Source of the DNA: Pseudomonas frederiksbergensis
GTDB lineage: Bacteria > Pseudomonadota > Gammaproteobacteria > Pseudomonadales > Pseudomonadaceae
Direction: 5' to 3'
DNA: 64,000 nucleotides
Assembly (NCBI RefSeq): GCF_003732275.1
Contig: NZ_MOBM01000005.1
Span: forward strand, 1-64,000
Made by a program: the position numbers and the translations under genes. Below, in pieces: positions 41,447 through 50,572 of the stretch. Each line of letters begins with the position of its first letter. The first letter of the stretch is position 1. The notes beneath the pieces were generated by a model. That model saw only the letters and a program-made list of their open reading frames with translations. It was not told the origin of the DNA and made no database searches.

Positions 41447-43126
41447 ATGAACTCAGCTACCGAACCGCTGCCGGCCCATGGTCGGCACTCCATCTTGGCT
41501 GCAATTTGCCTGGCAGCCTTGGTATTGCCCATGAGTTTTACCGGCGGGGCAGTGGCTACGCCGTTCATTGGTCAAACTTTTGATGCCCTGCCCACGGAAC
41601 TGGCCTGGATCACCAATGCCTTCATGCTCAGCTTCGGCAGCCTGCTGATGGCCGCCGGTACCCTCGCTGACCTCTACGGACGCAAGCGCCTGTTCATGTG
41701 CGGCATGGCGTTGTTTGCACTGGTGTCGACCCTGTTGGTGGTGGTTCCCGATATTTTCTGGCTGGACCTGTTGCGCGGCGTGCAGGGCATTGCGGCGGCG
41801 GCAGCCCTGGCCAGCGGTTCGGCGGCACTTGCGCAGGAGTTTGATGGACATGCCAGGACTCGTGCTTTCAGCCTTCTGGGCACCACTTTCGGGGTTGGCC
41901 TGGCCTTCGGTCCGTTGTTATCGGGGTTGCTGATCGAGTACATGGGCTGGCGCGCAATTTTTCTTTTCACGGCCCTGATCGCCATCCTTTCTTTGATATT
42001 TGCCCTGCCGAAAATGCGCGAAAGCCGTGACCCGCAAGCACAACGTCTGGATACGCCCGGCGTGCTGACGTTTTCCGGCCTGTTGATCACCTTCACCACG
42101 GCGGTGATCCTGGCACCTGAGCAAGGCTGGGGCTCGCCGGTCATCCATGCACTGCTTGGAACGTCGGCGGTCTTTTTGCTGCTGTTTATCATTGTTGAGA
42201 ATCGGGCAAAACATCCGATGCTGGAACTGGGGCTATTTCTGTTTCCGCGCTTTGTCGGTGTACAGATCCTGCCGATCGGTACCTGTTATTGCTACATCGT
42301 CTTGATCGTATTGCTGCCGTTTCGGTTTATCGGCGTAGAAGGGGCCAGTGCCTTTGAAGCGGGGCTGATGATGTTGGCACTCTCTGCCCCGATGCTGATT
42401 GTCCCGATCATTGCCGCGTCGCTAACTCGCTGGTTGTCGGCGGGCGTACTCTGCGCAATCGGCTTCGTGATAGCAGCGGCCGGGCTCTACTGGCTGAGTA
42501 CGATCCCGGTCGGCGCGCATGCGCAGATCATCGCGGCCATGCTGCTGACCGGTATCGGTACAGGCCTGCCCTGGGGTTTGATGGATGGTTTGTCGATCAG
42601 CGTGATCCCCAAGGAACGGGCGGGGATGGCCGCTGGTATTTTCAACACGACGCGGGTGGCCAGCGAAGGTGTAGCCCTGGCAATCACTGTTGCGGCGCTG
42701 ACGGCCCTGGTCGCACACCATCTGAGCATCAGTGACTCGGTCAAACTGTCCGCTGTTGACTATTCAACTATCGCGCAACGCCTGGTGATGGGTGATATCC
42801 AGCACGCGAGCACCGACGCCAGCCAAATCCCGTTGACGATGCTGCGCTCGGCCTATACCGCAGGATTCAACACCTTGTTGCAACTGCTGGCGATGTTCAC
42901 GCTGTTCACTGCCTTCGTGGTCTTTCTATTCCTGGGACGTCAAAGCGAGATTTGCGTCGGCGCCGAATCCACGCCCGATGTCGCCCAACACACACTTCAC
43001 GCCGCTGATTCTAGCGGGCATTGGCCGATTACTGCCTGTCACGACGGGGTTGAATCCACAATAGCTGTCGGTGGGCAAGGAGCGCTTTCAATCCAATTAC
43101 CGCCTGGGAAACCGAGCACCACTTAA
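41447..43126 (+). CDS. MFS multidrug transporter, DHA2 (14-TMS) family
   Basis: The 559-residue protein starts at ATG 41447 and shows DHA2/EmrB features: early GGAVATPFIG, motif A LYGRKRLF, motif C near GVGLAFGPLLSG, and about 14 helices. It should export drugs or metabolites by proton antiport. The last 36 residues or so (from about 523) are encoded by a dispersed intergenic repeat motif (GGCCGATTACTGCCTGTCAC at 43023), so the hydrophilic tail looks acquired. It is probably controlled by the divergent LysR gene. Confidence 0.88.
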   Translation: MNSATEPLPAHGRHSILAAICLAALVLPMSFTGGAVATPFIGQTFDALPTELAWITNAFMLSFGSLLMAAGTLADLYGRKRLFMCGMALFALVSTLLVVVPDIFWLDLLRGVQGIAAAAALASGSAALAQEFDGHARTRAFSLLGTTFGVGLAFGPLLSGLLIEYMGWRAIFLFTALIAILSLIFALPKMRESRDPQAQRLDTPGVLTFSGLLITFTTAVILAPEQGWGSPVIHALLGTSAVFLLLFIIVENRAKHPMLELGLFLFPRFVGVQILPIGTCYCYIVLIVLLPFRFIGVEGASAFEAGLMMLALSAPMLIVPIIAASLTRWLSAGVLCAIGFVIAAAGLYWLSTIPVGAHAQIIAAMLLTGIGTGLPWGLMDGLSISVIPKERAGMAAGIFNTTRVASEGVALAITVAALTALVAHHLSISDSVKLSAVDYSTIAQRLVMGDIQHASTDASQIPLTMLRSAYTAGFNTLLQLLAMFTLFTAFVVFLFLGRQSEICVGAESTPDVAQHTLHAADSSGHWPITACHDGVESTIAVGGQGALSIQLPPGKPSTT

Positions 43127-43183
43127 CTCGTTGTCCCGCTCGCTCCTGTAATATGCCAGCCCTCACCACCACGAGCTTTGAAA

Positions 43184-43825
43184 ATGGATTCTCACTCGAT
43201 TCTGACTTTTACCTTGGTCGCCGCGATTGCTATCGCCAGTCCAGGGCCTGCGACCTTGATGGCGATCAACAATAGCCTGGCCCATGGGCAGCGCAGCGCC
43301 ATATGGTCATCGCTCGGCAACGCCAGTGGCCTGCTCTGCCTGTCGTCCGCTGCCATGCTGGGGCTGGGGGCGCTGCTTGCCAGTTCCGAATGGCTGTTCA
43401 ACGCGGTGAAGTTCATCGGTGCCGGTTATTTGTTCTACCTGGGCATCAGACAATTGTTCAAAAAGGGCCCGATGCTCCCGGACGGGATTCAGGACGACTT
43501 GAAGGAAAGCCGGCCGACTCGTTCCAAACTGTACAAAGCGGCCTTCCTGACGGCGGTGACCAACCCCAAGGCGACGATGTTCTTCACCGCGTTGTTCCCG
43601 CAGTTCATCGATCAGAGTGCGGCATTGCTGCCGCAATTTCTGATCCTCACCTCGATCTTCATGGCATTGTCGGTGTCGTCCCTGAGCCTCTATGCCGCGC
43701 TCGCCTCGCGGGCCAAGGGTGTGCTAACCCGGCCTGCGCTGTCCCGCTGGGTTAGCCGGGTGGTGGGGTCGACATTCATCGGTTTCGGTGCTGCCATTCT
43801 GACCATGCGGCGGCAGGCGGCGTAA
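43184..43825 (+). CDS. LysE family amino acid exporter
   Basis: The 213-residue RhtB/LysE-type exporter has six helices, with the N-terminal PGPATLMAINNSLAHG motif and TNPKATMFFTALFPQF in the centre. It probably exports amino acids or homoserine lactone-like compounds; the substrate is not determinable. The start is ATG 43184. Confidence 0.9.
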   Translation: MDSHSILTFTLVAAIAIASPGPATLMAINNSLAHGQRSAIWSSLGNASGLLCLSSAAMLGLGALLASSEWLFNAVKFIGAGYLFYLGIRQLFKKGPMLPDGIQDDLKESRPTRSKLYKAAFLTAVTNPKATMFFTALFPQFIDQSAALLPQFLILTSIFMALSVSSLSLYAALASRAKGVLTRPALSRWVSRVVGSTFIGFGAAILTMRRQAA

Positions 43826-43925
43826 GGGGAGTCGGGCTTGTAACTCCGGTAACAGGAAGGCCGGGGACTGTGAAACTCTGTACGAACCTACCCAGTAAGC
43901 GCTTCAAGGAAGATTAAACGGCGCA

Positions 43926-44042
43926 TCATGGGGGAAGCTCACGCGGTAGGCGCTGCCGCCAGACGGGTAGCTCATGACAATCCACGCCGTGGATCTGAAA
44001 CACGTTCTTGGCCAGGTCGACCCCAATTCGCATAAGCTTCAT
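43926..44042 (-). pseudogene. IS110-family transposase fragment
   Basis: The minus-strand frame starts MKLMRIGVDLAKNVFQIHGV, the N-terminus of IS110 (DEDD) transposases with the first catalytic Asp, and stops after 38 codons. The following DNA has no transposase. GGAGTCCACA precedes the start, as usual in these elements. The rest of the 43826-44221 gap shows no gene. Confidence 0.8.
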
Positions 44043-44221
44043 GTGTGGACTCCTTCTCACCGTTGACTATGGTTCGCACTTCTGGCAGAACTCCATTAGG
44101 GTGCTAATGGTTTCTATTAACTTCACATTGGAGTTAGGGGCATCGTGCGCAGCTGTGAGGGCGTCTAGAAAATTCAGGGCGATTCAACACGTGGGTACCC
44201 GCCGTGTCGATGGCACCCACC

Positions 44222-44803
44222 TCAGGAATGCTCTATCACCATCACCGCAATGGTGTCCGCCTCGAGTGCTTCGAACACGTGCGGCACATTCGCCAGGTAG
44301 CTGATGTAGTCGCCAGCGTTCAGCAATACAGGTCCAGTTGCCGGGCCGATATGGGCACTGCCACTGCACAGCACCACGTGCTCTACGGTGCCCAGTGGGT
44401 GGGGCTGAGACAGCCGAATTTCGCCGGGTTGCACTTTGAGCCGGTAGATATCACGTTGTACTCCCGTCGGGCAATCAGCAAGCAGTGTCGCTGCATAATT
44501 GGCAGTCTCGGCGTAGGTCGTCATACCCTCGTTGGCGCGAATCACCCGCAGGGTCTGCTGGGGTTGCTCGAAGAACCGGGTGACTTGCAAGCCCATTGCC
44601 ATCGCCAGCGACCACAAGGTTTCGATGCTGGGGTTACCGATTCCCGACTCCAACTGAGACAAGGTCGACTTCGCCACCCCGGCGCGCTTCGCCAGCTCGG
44701 TCAAGGAAAGCCCGGCGGCCAGGCGCTCGCGTTTGATTGAAAGGGCCAGGAGATCGATTCGGCTCGGGTTATTTTTCAGTAGCGTGTTCTTTATGTCGGT
44801 CAT
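44222..44803 (-). CDS. XRE-cupin transcriptional regulator
   Basis: The 193-residue protein has an N-terminal HTH_3 (LSLTELAKRAGVAKSTLSQLE) and a C-terminal cupin (LGTVEHVVLCSGSAH, LNAGDYISYLANVPH). It is divergent from an EamA exporter; regulators of this build often control adjacent amino acid exporters. The intergenic region contains AT-rich repeats TTCATTATAAAG and TTTTATAAATC that could be operators. Confidence 0.88.
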   Translation of the reverse strand: MTDIKNTLLKNNPSRIDLLALSIKRERLAAGLSLTELAKRAGVAKSTLSQLESGIGNPSIETLWSLAMAMGLQVTRFFEQPQQTLRVIRANEGMTTYAETANYAATLLADCPTGVQRDIYRLKVQPGEIRLSQPHPLGTVEHVVLCSGSAHIGPATGPVLLNAGDYISYLANVPHVFEALEADTIAVMVIEHS

Positions 44804-44958
44804 TTGTTTTATAAATCATCCTGGAGTGGGTTGACGCTCTCTGGCGCCTTGTTCAGTATAGTGGTCATTAGTTCATTATAAAGTTCGTTTTGCCGAACCA
44901 ACCCCTGCGAATGGCGGCTTAGGTTATGGCAATGCCAGCAGCAAGGAAGCAGTGAGTG

Positions 44959-45852
44959 ATGAAGTCGCAAACCCGTGGAACGCTCGAAATGATTTCGGCC
45001 ATGGTAATCTCCGGCACGGTGGGCTGGTTCGTCATCATGTCGGGACAGAGCCCGGAGGCCGTGGTGTTCTGGCGTTGCTTGTTCGGCGCCATGGCGATGC
45101 TGATCGCGTGCCTGGTGCTCGGGGTGCTGCGCCGCTCCCGGATCACCGCCCGGCAGTTCATTCTGGTGTGCCTGGGCGGGGTGGCGCTGATTCTCAACTG
45201 GGTGCTGCTGTTCAGTGCCTACAAACATTCCTCCATCGCCATTGCGACGGTGGTCTACCACGTTCAGCCGTTCATGCTGGTCGGTCTGGGTGTGCTGTTC
45301 TTCGCCGAGCGCCTCAGCGCCGCCAAGGTCGGCTGGTTGCTGTTGGCCTTCGCCGGTCTGATGCTGATCGTGTCCGCCAAAGGCAGTGGGCAGGCCGCCG
45401 GTGCCGACTACCTGCTGGGCATCTGCCTGGCCCTGGCTTCAGCCTTCTTCTACGCTGTGGCGGCGGCGATCACCAAGCGCCTCAAGGACTTACCCGCGCA
45501 ACTGATCGTGCTGATTCAGATGGTGGTAGGCGTGCTGGTCCTGGCCCCGTTCGTGGATTTCAGCAGGGTCGATACGGTCGAGGGCGCCTGGACATACCTG
45601 ATCATTATCGGCGTGGTCCATACCGGGCTCATGTCGACCCTGCTGTATAGCGCCATCCAGAAAATCCCCACAGCGCTGGTCGGCGCACTGTCGTTCATCT
45701 ATCCGATCGTCGCCATCCTGGTCGACTGGGTTGCCTTCGCCCACACGCTCGGTGTCCTGCAAGTGATTGGCGCGAGCGCCATCCTGCTGGCGGCTGCGGG
45801 CATGAACTTCGGTTGGTCGCTGGGCCGCGCCCCGCGTCAGGAAGTGACGTAG
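44959..45852 (+). CDS. EamA/DMT family exporter
   Basis: The 297-residue, ten-helix protein begins with ISGTVGWFVIMSGQSPEAVVFWRC, here shortened, and has paired EamA domains with FIYPIVAILVDW near the end. It is a clear paralogue of the exporter at 48583 (same length, shared SGT-GWFV--SGQ and QPFMLVGL). It is divergent from the XRE-cupin regulator. ATG 44959 is preferred to GTG 44956. Confidence 0.87.
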   Translation: MKSQTRGTLEMISAMVISGTVGWFVIMSGQSPEAVVFWRCLFGAMAMLIACLVLGVLRRSRITARQFILVCLGGVALILNWVLLFSAYKHSSIAIATVVYHVQPFMLVGLGVLFFAERLSAAKVGWLLLAFAGLMLIVSAKGSGQAAGADYLLGICLALASAFFYAVAAAITKRLKDLPAQLIVLIQMVVGVLVLAPFVDFSRVDTVEGAWTYLIIIGVVHTGLMSTLLYSAIQKIPTALVGALSFIYPIVAILVDWVAFAHTLGVLQVIGASAILLAAAGMNFGWSLGRAPRQEVT

Positions 45853-45982
45853 GGCCTGGCGCGACACCAGCGAAAAATCTGTACATTATCCGGTACATCG
45901 AAGGCATTGAACTCAAAAAAATATCAATGTTTTCAAGGAGAAAGAGCGCGGATTTCAGTTTCGTTTCCCGCTCCAGAAACGC

Positions 45983-46011
45983 AAAAACGCCGCTCACTGA
46001 GCGGCGTTTTT
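45983..46011. terminator. Bidirectional terminator
   Basis: AAAAACGCCGCT and AGCGGCGTTTTT form a 12-bp stem around CACTG, with T-runs in both directions. It lies 130 bp after the EamA gene. The remaining 45853-46263 sequence shows no gene. Confidence 0.82.
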
Positions 46012-46223
46012 GTTTGTGCGTAATTTGTTTGACTGCATCGCAGTGAGGTGACACCTCTGTTTTCATTCCGGCGCTTCCTGCGGAAGCTGATGCCAAACCC
46101 GTTCTTCAGGGCTGCAGGTGCAGGCAAGAGCCCATACGAAAAATAGCCGCTGTCGAAAAGTAATGCTTCATCCAAGGCATGGGCTGAAGTATGGGCTGGG
46201 GTTATTTGTCAGACAACAGAAAC

Positions 46224-46253
46224 GACAAAGCCCTGAATAATCAGGGCTTTGTC
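46224..46253. terminator. Perfect hairpin downstream of tRNA-Ser
   Basis: GACAAAGCCCTGA and its exact inverted copy surround a 4-nt loop. It lies just past the 3' end of the minus-strand tRNA-Ser and probably ends its transcript. Confidence 0.75.
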
Positions 46254-46263
46254 ATACATAAGA

Positions 46264-46351
46264 TGGCGGAGGCGATGGGATTCGAACTCATGGACCTGTT
46301 ACAGTCGACGGTTTTCAAGACCGTTGCCTTAAACCACTCGGCCACACCTCC
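46264..46351 (-). tRNA. tRNA-Ser (anticodon TGA)
   Basis: Read on the minus strand, the acceptor stem GGAGGTG pairs with CGCCTCC, followed by G and an encoded CCA. The D-arm GGCCGAGTGG, the anticodon loop CTTGAAA (anticodon TGA), a long variable arm and GTTCGAATCCC of the T-arm are all present. The 88-nt length with a long variable arm fits class II tRNA-Ser. Confidence 0.97.
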
Positions 46352-46474
46352 GTTTGCGTTGCGGGCGCCATAATACCTGAATGAAACACACTGTCAAACT
46401 CTCTGCATAGCTTGTTACAGAGCGTCTGTTATGATCTTTGCGACTGAACGTTTCAAACCAACAGGAGTGTCGCC

Positions 46475-47146
46475 ATGCGCGAACAGGATTACGCAGTTAA
46501 TAACAGCGTGCAGGCTGAGCAGCTAGAGGTTAGCCGCGTCCTGCGCAACACTTACGGCTTACTCGCCCTCACCCTCGCATTCAGCGGCGTGATGGCGTTT
46601 GTCGCGCAGCAGATGCGTGTCGGCTACCCGAATATCTTCGTGGTGCTGATCGGCTTCTACGGCCTTTTCTTTCTCACCAACAAACTCCGTGACTCGGCGT
46701 GGGGCCTGGTTTCTGCGTTCGCGCTGACCGGTTTCATGGGTTTCCTGCTCGGCCCGATCCTCAATCGTTACCTGGGCATGCAGGGCGGCGCAGAGGTGGT
46801 CAGTTCGGCCTTCGCGATGACAGCGCTGGTGTTTGGTGGTCTGTCGGCTTATGTGCTGATTACCCGCAAGGACATGAGCTTCCTCGGCGGTTTCATCACG
46901 GCGGGCTTCTTCGTGCTGCTGGGTGCAACGCTGGCGAGCTTCTTCTTCCAGATCAGCGGACTGCAACTGGCGATCAGCGCAGGTTTCGTGCTGTTCTCCT
47001 CGGTGTGCATTCTGTTCCAGACCAGCGCCATCATTCACGGCGGCGAGCGCAACTACATCATGGCGACCATCAGCCTGTATGTATCGATCTACAACCTGTT
47101 CATCAGCTTGCTGCAGCTGTTTGGCATCATGAGCCGCGATGATTGA
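46475..47146 (+). CDS. Bax inhibitor-1/YccA family membrane protein
   Basis: The 223-residue, seven-helix protein of the BI-1/TMBIM family resembles E. coli YccA, a modulator of FtsH protease (TYGLLALTLAFSG near the N-terminus; ISLYVSIYNLFISLLQL near the end). AGGAG precedes the ATG. A strong terminator follows. Confidence 0.92.
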   Translation: MREQDYAVNNSVQAEQLEVSRVLRNTYGLLALTLAFSGVMAFVAQQMRVGYPNIFVVLIGFYGLFFLTNKLRDSAWGLVSAFALTGFMGFLLGPILNRYLGMQGGAEVVSSAFAMTALVFGGLSAYVLITRKDMSFLGGFITAGFFVLLGATLASFFFQISGLQLAISAGFVLFSSVCILFQTSAIIHGGERNYIMATISLYVSIYNLFISLLQLFGIMSRDD

Positions 47147-47161
47147 TCGTCGGCCTTGAGT

Positions 47162-47187
47162 AAAAAACCCGCGTAGGCGGGTTTTTT
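47162..47187. terminator. Rho-independent terminator after the BI-1 gene
   Basis: AAAAAACCCGC and GCGGGTTTTTT pair around GTAG. The stem with flanking A/T runs works for both strands. Confidence 0.9.
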
Positions 47188-47218
47188 ATTGTCTGTGATT
47201 TGGCTCAGCTCGTTGGTT

Positions 47219-47611
47219 TCAACCAGGTTCGTGGCAACACACGCAGAGTTTGTTGCCGTCCGGGTCGCGCATGTAAGCGCCGAAGTAGTCGGGATGGTAG
47301 TGCGGACGCAGGCCGGGTGGCCCCTCGCAGGATCCACCATGAGCCATGGCCAGTGCATGGCAGCAGTTGACGACCTCGCGACTCGACGCAAGCAGGGCGA
47401 TCATCTGTCCATTCCCCGGTGTGGCCGGTTGTTCGTCGAACGCAGTGCCAATGACAAACAGCGGACGTGGTGCATCCTTGCTCATCCAAGCAGCCCAAGG
47501 TTTGTCGGGGTCGCAAAATTTCATCTGCAGCTTCAGTGCATCCATGATCGGTTGGTAGAACGCCAATGCACGATCGAAGTCGGTGATGCCGATAAAAAGG
47601 TGGGACAACAT
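47219..47611 (-). CDS. VOC family (glyoxalase-like) protein
   Basis: The 130-residue protein has two beta-alpha-beta modules: FIGITDFDRALAFYQPIMDA at the start and FGAYMRDPDGNKLCV at the end. Metal-ligand positions (H4, late Glu/His) are only partly conserved. It could be a glyoxalase, dioxygenase or antibiotic-binding relative; substrate unknown. Confidence 0.85.
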   Translation of the reverse strand: MLSHLFIGITDFDRALAFYQPIMDALKLQMKFCDPDKPWAAWMSKDAPRPLFVIGTAFDEQPATPGNGQMIALLASSREVVNCCHALAMAHGGSCEGPPGLRPHYHPDYFGAYMRDPDGNKLCVCCHEPG

Positions 47612-47622
47612 TCACCTGCTCC

Positions 47623-47952
47623 TTATTCGGCCACAATGATGCTGCCATCAGCCTGCTGCCGATAAATGGTGTAGGGCAGCAGCATGGTGTCGAGTGCGCC
47701 CGAAATAACTACGTCGATCAGCACAAAGGGCGTGGCATTGTTGTATTGATACTCATCGATGCCCGGGCCTGGAGGCGCATGCAGCCTGCAAAAGTCATAA
47801 GTCACGCCGCTATAGATCCGTGGAACCGCACCGCAGTAGGTTTTCTGTTCCTTGAGACTCTTCACCGCTGCCTCGTCACTGCGCACCACGGTCTGGAGCG
47901 TGCCGCAACCGGCGAGCGCCATAGCCGCCAGTAACATGACTTGAGTTTTCAT
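47623..47952 (-). CDS. YceK/YidQ family lipoprotein
   Basis: The 109-residue precursor has the lipoprotein signal MKTQVMLLAAMALAGCGT with lipobox LAGC. The mature part has the DUF1375 features IYSGVTYD-like and DVVISGALDTMLLPYTIYRQ (shortened). Function is unknown; it is expected to be anchored in the envelope. ATG 47952 is chosen over an upstream start that would bury the lipobox. Confidence 0.83.
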   Translation of the reverse strand: MKTQVMLLAAMALAGCGTLQTVVRSDEAAVKSLKEQKTYCGAVPRIYSGVTYDFCRLHAPPGPGIDEYQYNNATPFVLIDVVISGALDTMLLPYTIYRQQADGSIIVAE

Positions 47953-48009
47953 ACCGCCAATCCTTCGTCGGAAAAAGATCAATCTACGCCTTTGCGAACA
48001 AAACAGCAC

Positions 48010-48447
48010 TCACGCCATCGGTGGTAGCCGGCGCTTGACCGGGGTCTTCTTGACGATAGCGGTGTTGGTTTCGGCGTGGCTGTTGAGGCGATCGAGGAGG
48101 GTGTCCAGTTGTTCCATCGAGCGCACATGCAGGCGGGCGATGAAACAGTCGTCGCCGGTGACTTTGTCGCACTCGGTGAATTCTGGGATGGCTTGAATCT
48201 GTCGCTCCACTTCCTGCAACTGGCCCGGCAACGGGCGGATGCGGACAATGGCCTGAAGTTGGTAGCCAAAGCATTTGGGGTCGATCTCGACGGTGTAGCC
48301 CTTGAGCACGCCACGTTCTTCGAGGCGGCGCAGACGCTCGGCGACGCTGGGCGAAGACAGGCCGCTGATTTGTGCCAAGGCCTTGAGCGAACGGCGTGAG
48401 TCTTCCATCAATGCGCTGATCAGCACTTGGTCGATGTCGTCGGTCAT
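48010..48447 (-). CDS. Lrp/AsnC family regulator
   Basis: The 145-residue regulator has an N-terminal HTH (SLKALAQISGLSSPSVAERL) and a RAM domain (VRIRPLPGQL, FTECDKVTGDDCFIARLHV, here shortened). It binds an amino acid-type effector. It is divergent from an EamA exporter with 135 bp between, its probable target. Start ATG 48447 is the family start. Confidence 0.92.
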   Translation of the reverse strand: MTDDIDQVLISALMEDSRRSLKALAQISGLSSPSVAERLRRLEERGVLKGYTVEIDPKCFGYQLQAIVRIRPLPGQLQEVERQIQAIPEFTECDKVTGDDCFIARLHVRSMEQLDTLLDRLNSHAETNTAIVKKTPVKRRLPPMA

Positions 48448-48582
48448 GGCGAATCCCCTGTTAGGCAATCGGCTGAATAAGCCTTGATAAAAAAGGCAGA
48501 AGCCGAGTTTAGCCTGCTTTTTGCGCTGGAGAAGCCCCCCGATGGATTGGCATACTTTGGGCTCAAACACAGGAGGTTGATG

Positions 48583-49476
48583 ATGGACAAAGCACTACGT
48601 CGCGGGTCATTCGAGATGACCGCCGCCATGCTGATTTCCGGGACCATTGGTTGGTTCGTGCTGGTGTCCGGGCAACCGGTGCTGGACGTGGTGTTCTGGC
48701 GCTGCGTGTTCGGTGCCGCCACCTTATTGCTGATCTGCGCGGCATTTGGCTTTCTGCGCCCTGGCATTTTGACGTCCACCACTTTCCTCCTGGCCGTGCT
48801 GAGCGGCGTAGCGATTGTCGGTAACTGGGTGCTGTTGTTCGCGTCTTATTCCCGCGCCTCGATTGCCATTGGCACGGCGGTTTATAACGTCCAGCCATTC
48901 ATGCTGGTGGGGCTGGCCGCGCTGTTTCTGGGGGAGAAAATCACCCTGCAGAAACTGTTCTGGCTGGGTATTTCGTTTCTCGGGATGCTGGCGATTGTCA
49001 GCGCACATGGTGAGCAGGGCGAGGGCGGCAACGATTACCTGATGGGGATTGGTCTGGCGCTGGGCGCTGCCTTTCTGTACGCAATTGCCGCGTTGATCAT
49101 CAAACGCCTGACCGGCACGCCACCGCATCTGATCGCGTTGATCCAGGTCTGCACCGGCGTGCTGTTGCTCGCGCCCTTTGCGCATTTCTCGGCGATACCG
49201 CAAACGCCCAGTGCCTGGGCCAGCCTGGTAACCCTGGGCATCGTGCATACCGGTTTGATGTATGTGCTGCTCTACGGCGCGATTCAAAAACTGCCGACAG
49301 CGCTGACCGGCGCGCTGTCGTTCATTTACCCGATTGCGGCGATTTTCGTTGACTGGTTCGCCTTCGGCCATCGCCTGGAGCTGCTGCAATGGATCGGTGT
49401 CGCCGCGATTCTGTTGGCCGCCGCCGGGATGCAACAGGGTTGGGGCCTGAAACTTCGGCGGGTGGCTACACAATAA
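48583..49476 (+). CDS. EamA/DMT family exporter
   Basis: The 297-residue, ten-helix protein is paralogous to the exporter at 44959. ATG 48583 has AGGAGG six bases upstream; ATG 48580 is too close. It is divergent from the Lrp-type regulator, suggesting amino acid export on effector accumulation. Confidence 0.88.
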   Translation: MDKALRRGSFEMTAAMLISGTIGWFVLVSGQPVLDVVFWRCVFGAATLLLICAAFGFLRPGILTSTTFLLAVLSGVAIVGNWVLLFASYSRASIAIGTAVYNVQPFMLVGLAALFLGEKITLQKLFWLGISFLGMLAIVSAHGEQGEGGNDYLMGIGLALGAAFLYAIAALIIKRLTGTPPHLIALIQVCTGVLLLAPFAHFSAIPQTPSAWASLVTLGIVHTGLMYVLLYGAIQKLPTALTGALSFIYPIAAIFVDWFAFGHRLELLQWIGVAAILLAAAGMQQGWGLKLRRVATQ

Positions 49477-49484
49477 GCAGCGTC

Positions 49485-50525
49485 TCAGATGTTCCAGCGC
49501 GGTGCGGTCTTCGCCAAGCGCTGGCGCATCTCGCCGATGTTTGCGGTCAATTGTCGGGTCAGCAATCGATAGCCATCCAGCGGACTGTAGACCGGCGCAC
49601 CGAGCGTTGAAACCGATGGCGATTCGGCTGGCCGGCTGAGCCGTTGAGACGCGCCCGATTTCAACGCCCGAGCCATCCCGATCAGTTGCACCCGAATCTG
49701 TCGGTGTTCGGCTTTCAATGCCGATTGCAGATGGGCCATTGCCTCGGAGTCATCGGCATTCGGCCGGCTATTGCCGAGGATTTCCAGGATGCTCACGCAC
49801 ATCCGCAGATTGCGCTGAATCGCATCGAGTTCGGTCATGGAAACTCGCACCTCCTTGGACACCGAGGGCATCAATGAGCGCAGTTGCACCATCACCGTAT
49901 TCAAGCGATTCATCAGTTTCAGATGTTCGTCAGCGGTGACGGACTCACCCTTGATGATGCGGCCGTAGATTGCCGCGCAGTCGCGCAACGCGTCGGCCAG
50001 GTTATAGCGCCAGGAGTACACCGCATACAGCGGCAGGGCGAAGGAGAAGGCCAGTGCCAAGGCGATGCCGATCAGAATATCCACCCCGCGCCACAGGCCA
50101 TCGGTGACCGGGTTGTCACCGTGCCCTGCGACGATAAACACGGTGATCGCCGACAACAGCGCCGTGTAACCGCCCTTGCCGATGGCGTGGTACGAGAAGA
50201 ATCCGCACACCACCGACATCGCGAAATAGGTCAGCCACGGCATCCCGAGCCAGGCCTGTTGCGCCACCAGCAACAAGCCGACACCGGCCCCGATCAAGGT
50301 GCCGATGGCTCGCTCGGCGGCTTTTTTGCCGATATTACCGTGGTGTTGCAAGCCACCGATCACCACCAGCATGGTCACCGACGCCCATTCACCGTGGGGC
50401 AGGTGGATGCCGGTGGTCAGCAGGATCGTCGCCAGCAAGCCCAACGAAACCCGCACCGCATGGATCAGTTTGGCGTGGCGGTAGCGCCGGTACGGGTCCA
50501 GCAACGGACGCAGTATCCGGCGCAA
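49485..50525 (-). CDS. FUSC family membrane protein
   Basis: The 346-residue protein has about six N-terminal helices (HAVRVSLGLLATILLTTG; GEWASVTMLVVIGGLQHHGN, shortened), then a cytoplasmic helical domain. It fits the fusaric acid resistance/aromatic acid exporter (FUSC, PF13515) family. It starts at a TTG (50525); no ATG or GTG is in frame between it and the preceding gene, so the start is uncertain. It is 47 bp downstream of the GapN-like gene on the same strand. Confidence 0.8.
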   Translation of the reverse strand: MRRILRPLLDPYRRYRHAKLIHAVRVSLGLLATILLTTGIHLPHGEWASVTMLVVIGGLQHHGNIGKKAAERAIGTLIGAGVGLLLVAQQAWLGMPWLTYFAMSVVCGFFSYHAIGKGGYTALLSAITVFIVAGHGDNPVTDGLWRGVDILIGIALALAFSFALPLYAVYSWRYNLADALRDCAAIYGRIIKGESVTADEHLKLMNRLNTVMVQLRSLMPSVSKEVRVSMTELDAIQRNLRMCVSILEILGNSRPNADDSEAMAHLQSALKAEHRQIRVQLIGMARALKSGASQRLSRPAESPSVSTLGAPVYSPLDGYRLLTRQLTANIGEMRQRLAKTAPRWNI

Positions 50526-50572
50526 CAGCGGTGGCAGTCGAAGGCCTCTGATGATGCTCAGGCTCGGTGTCC

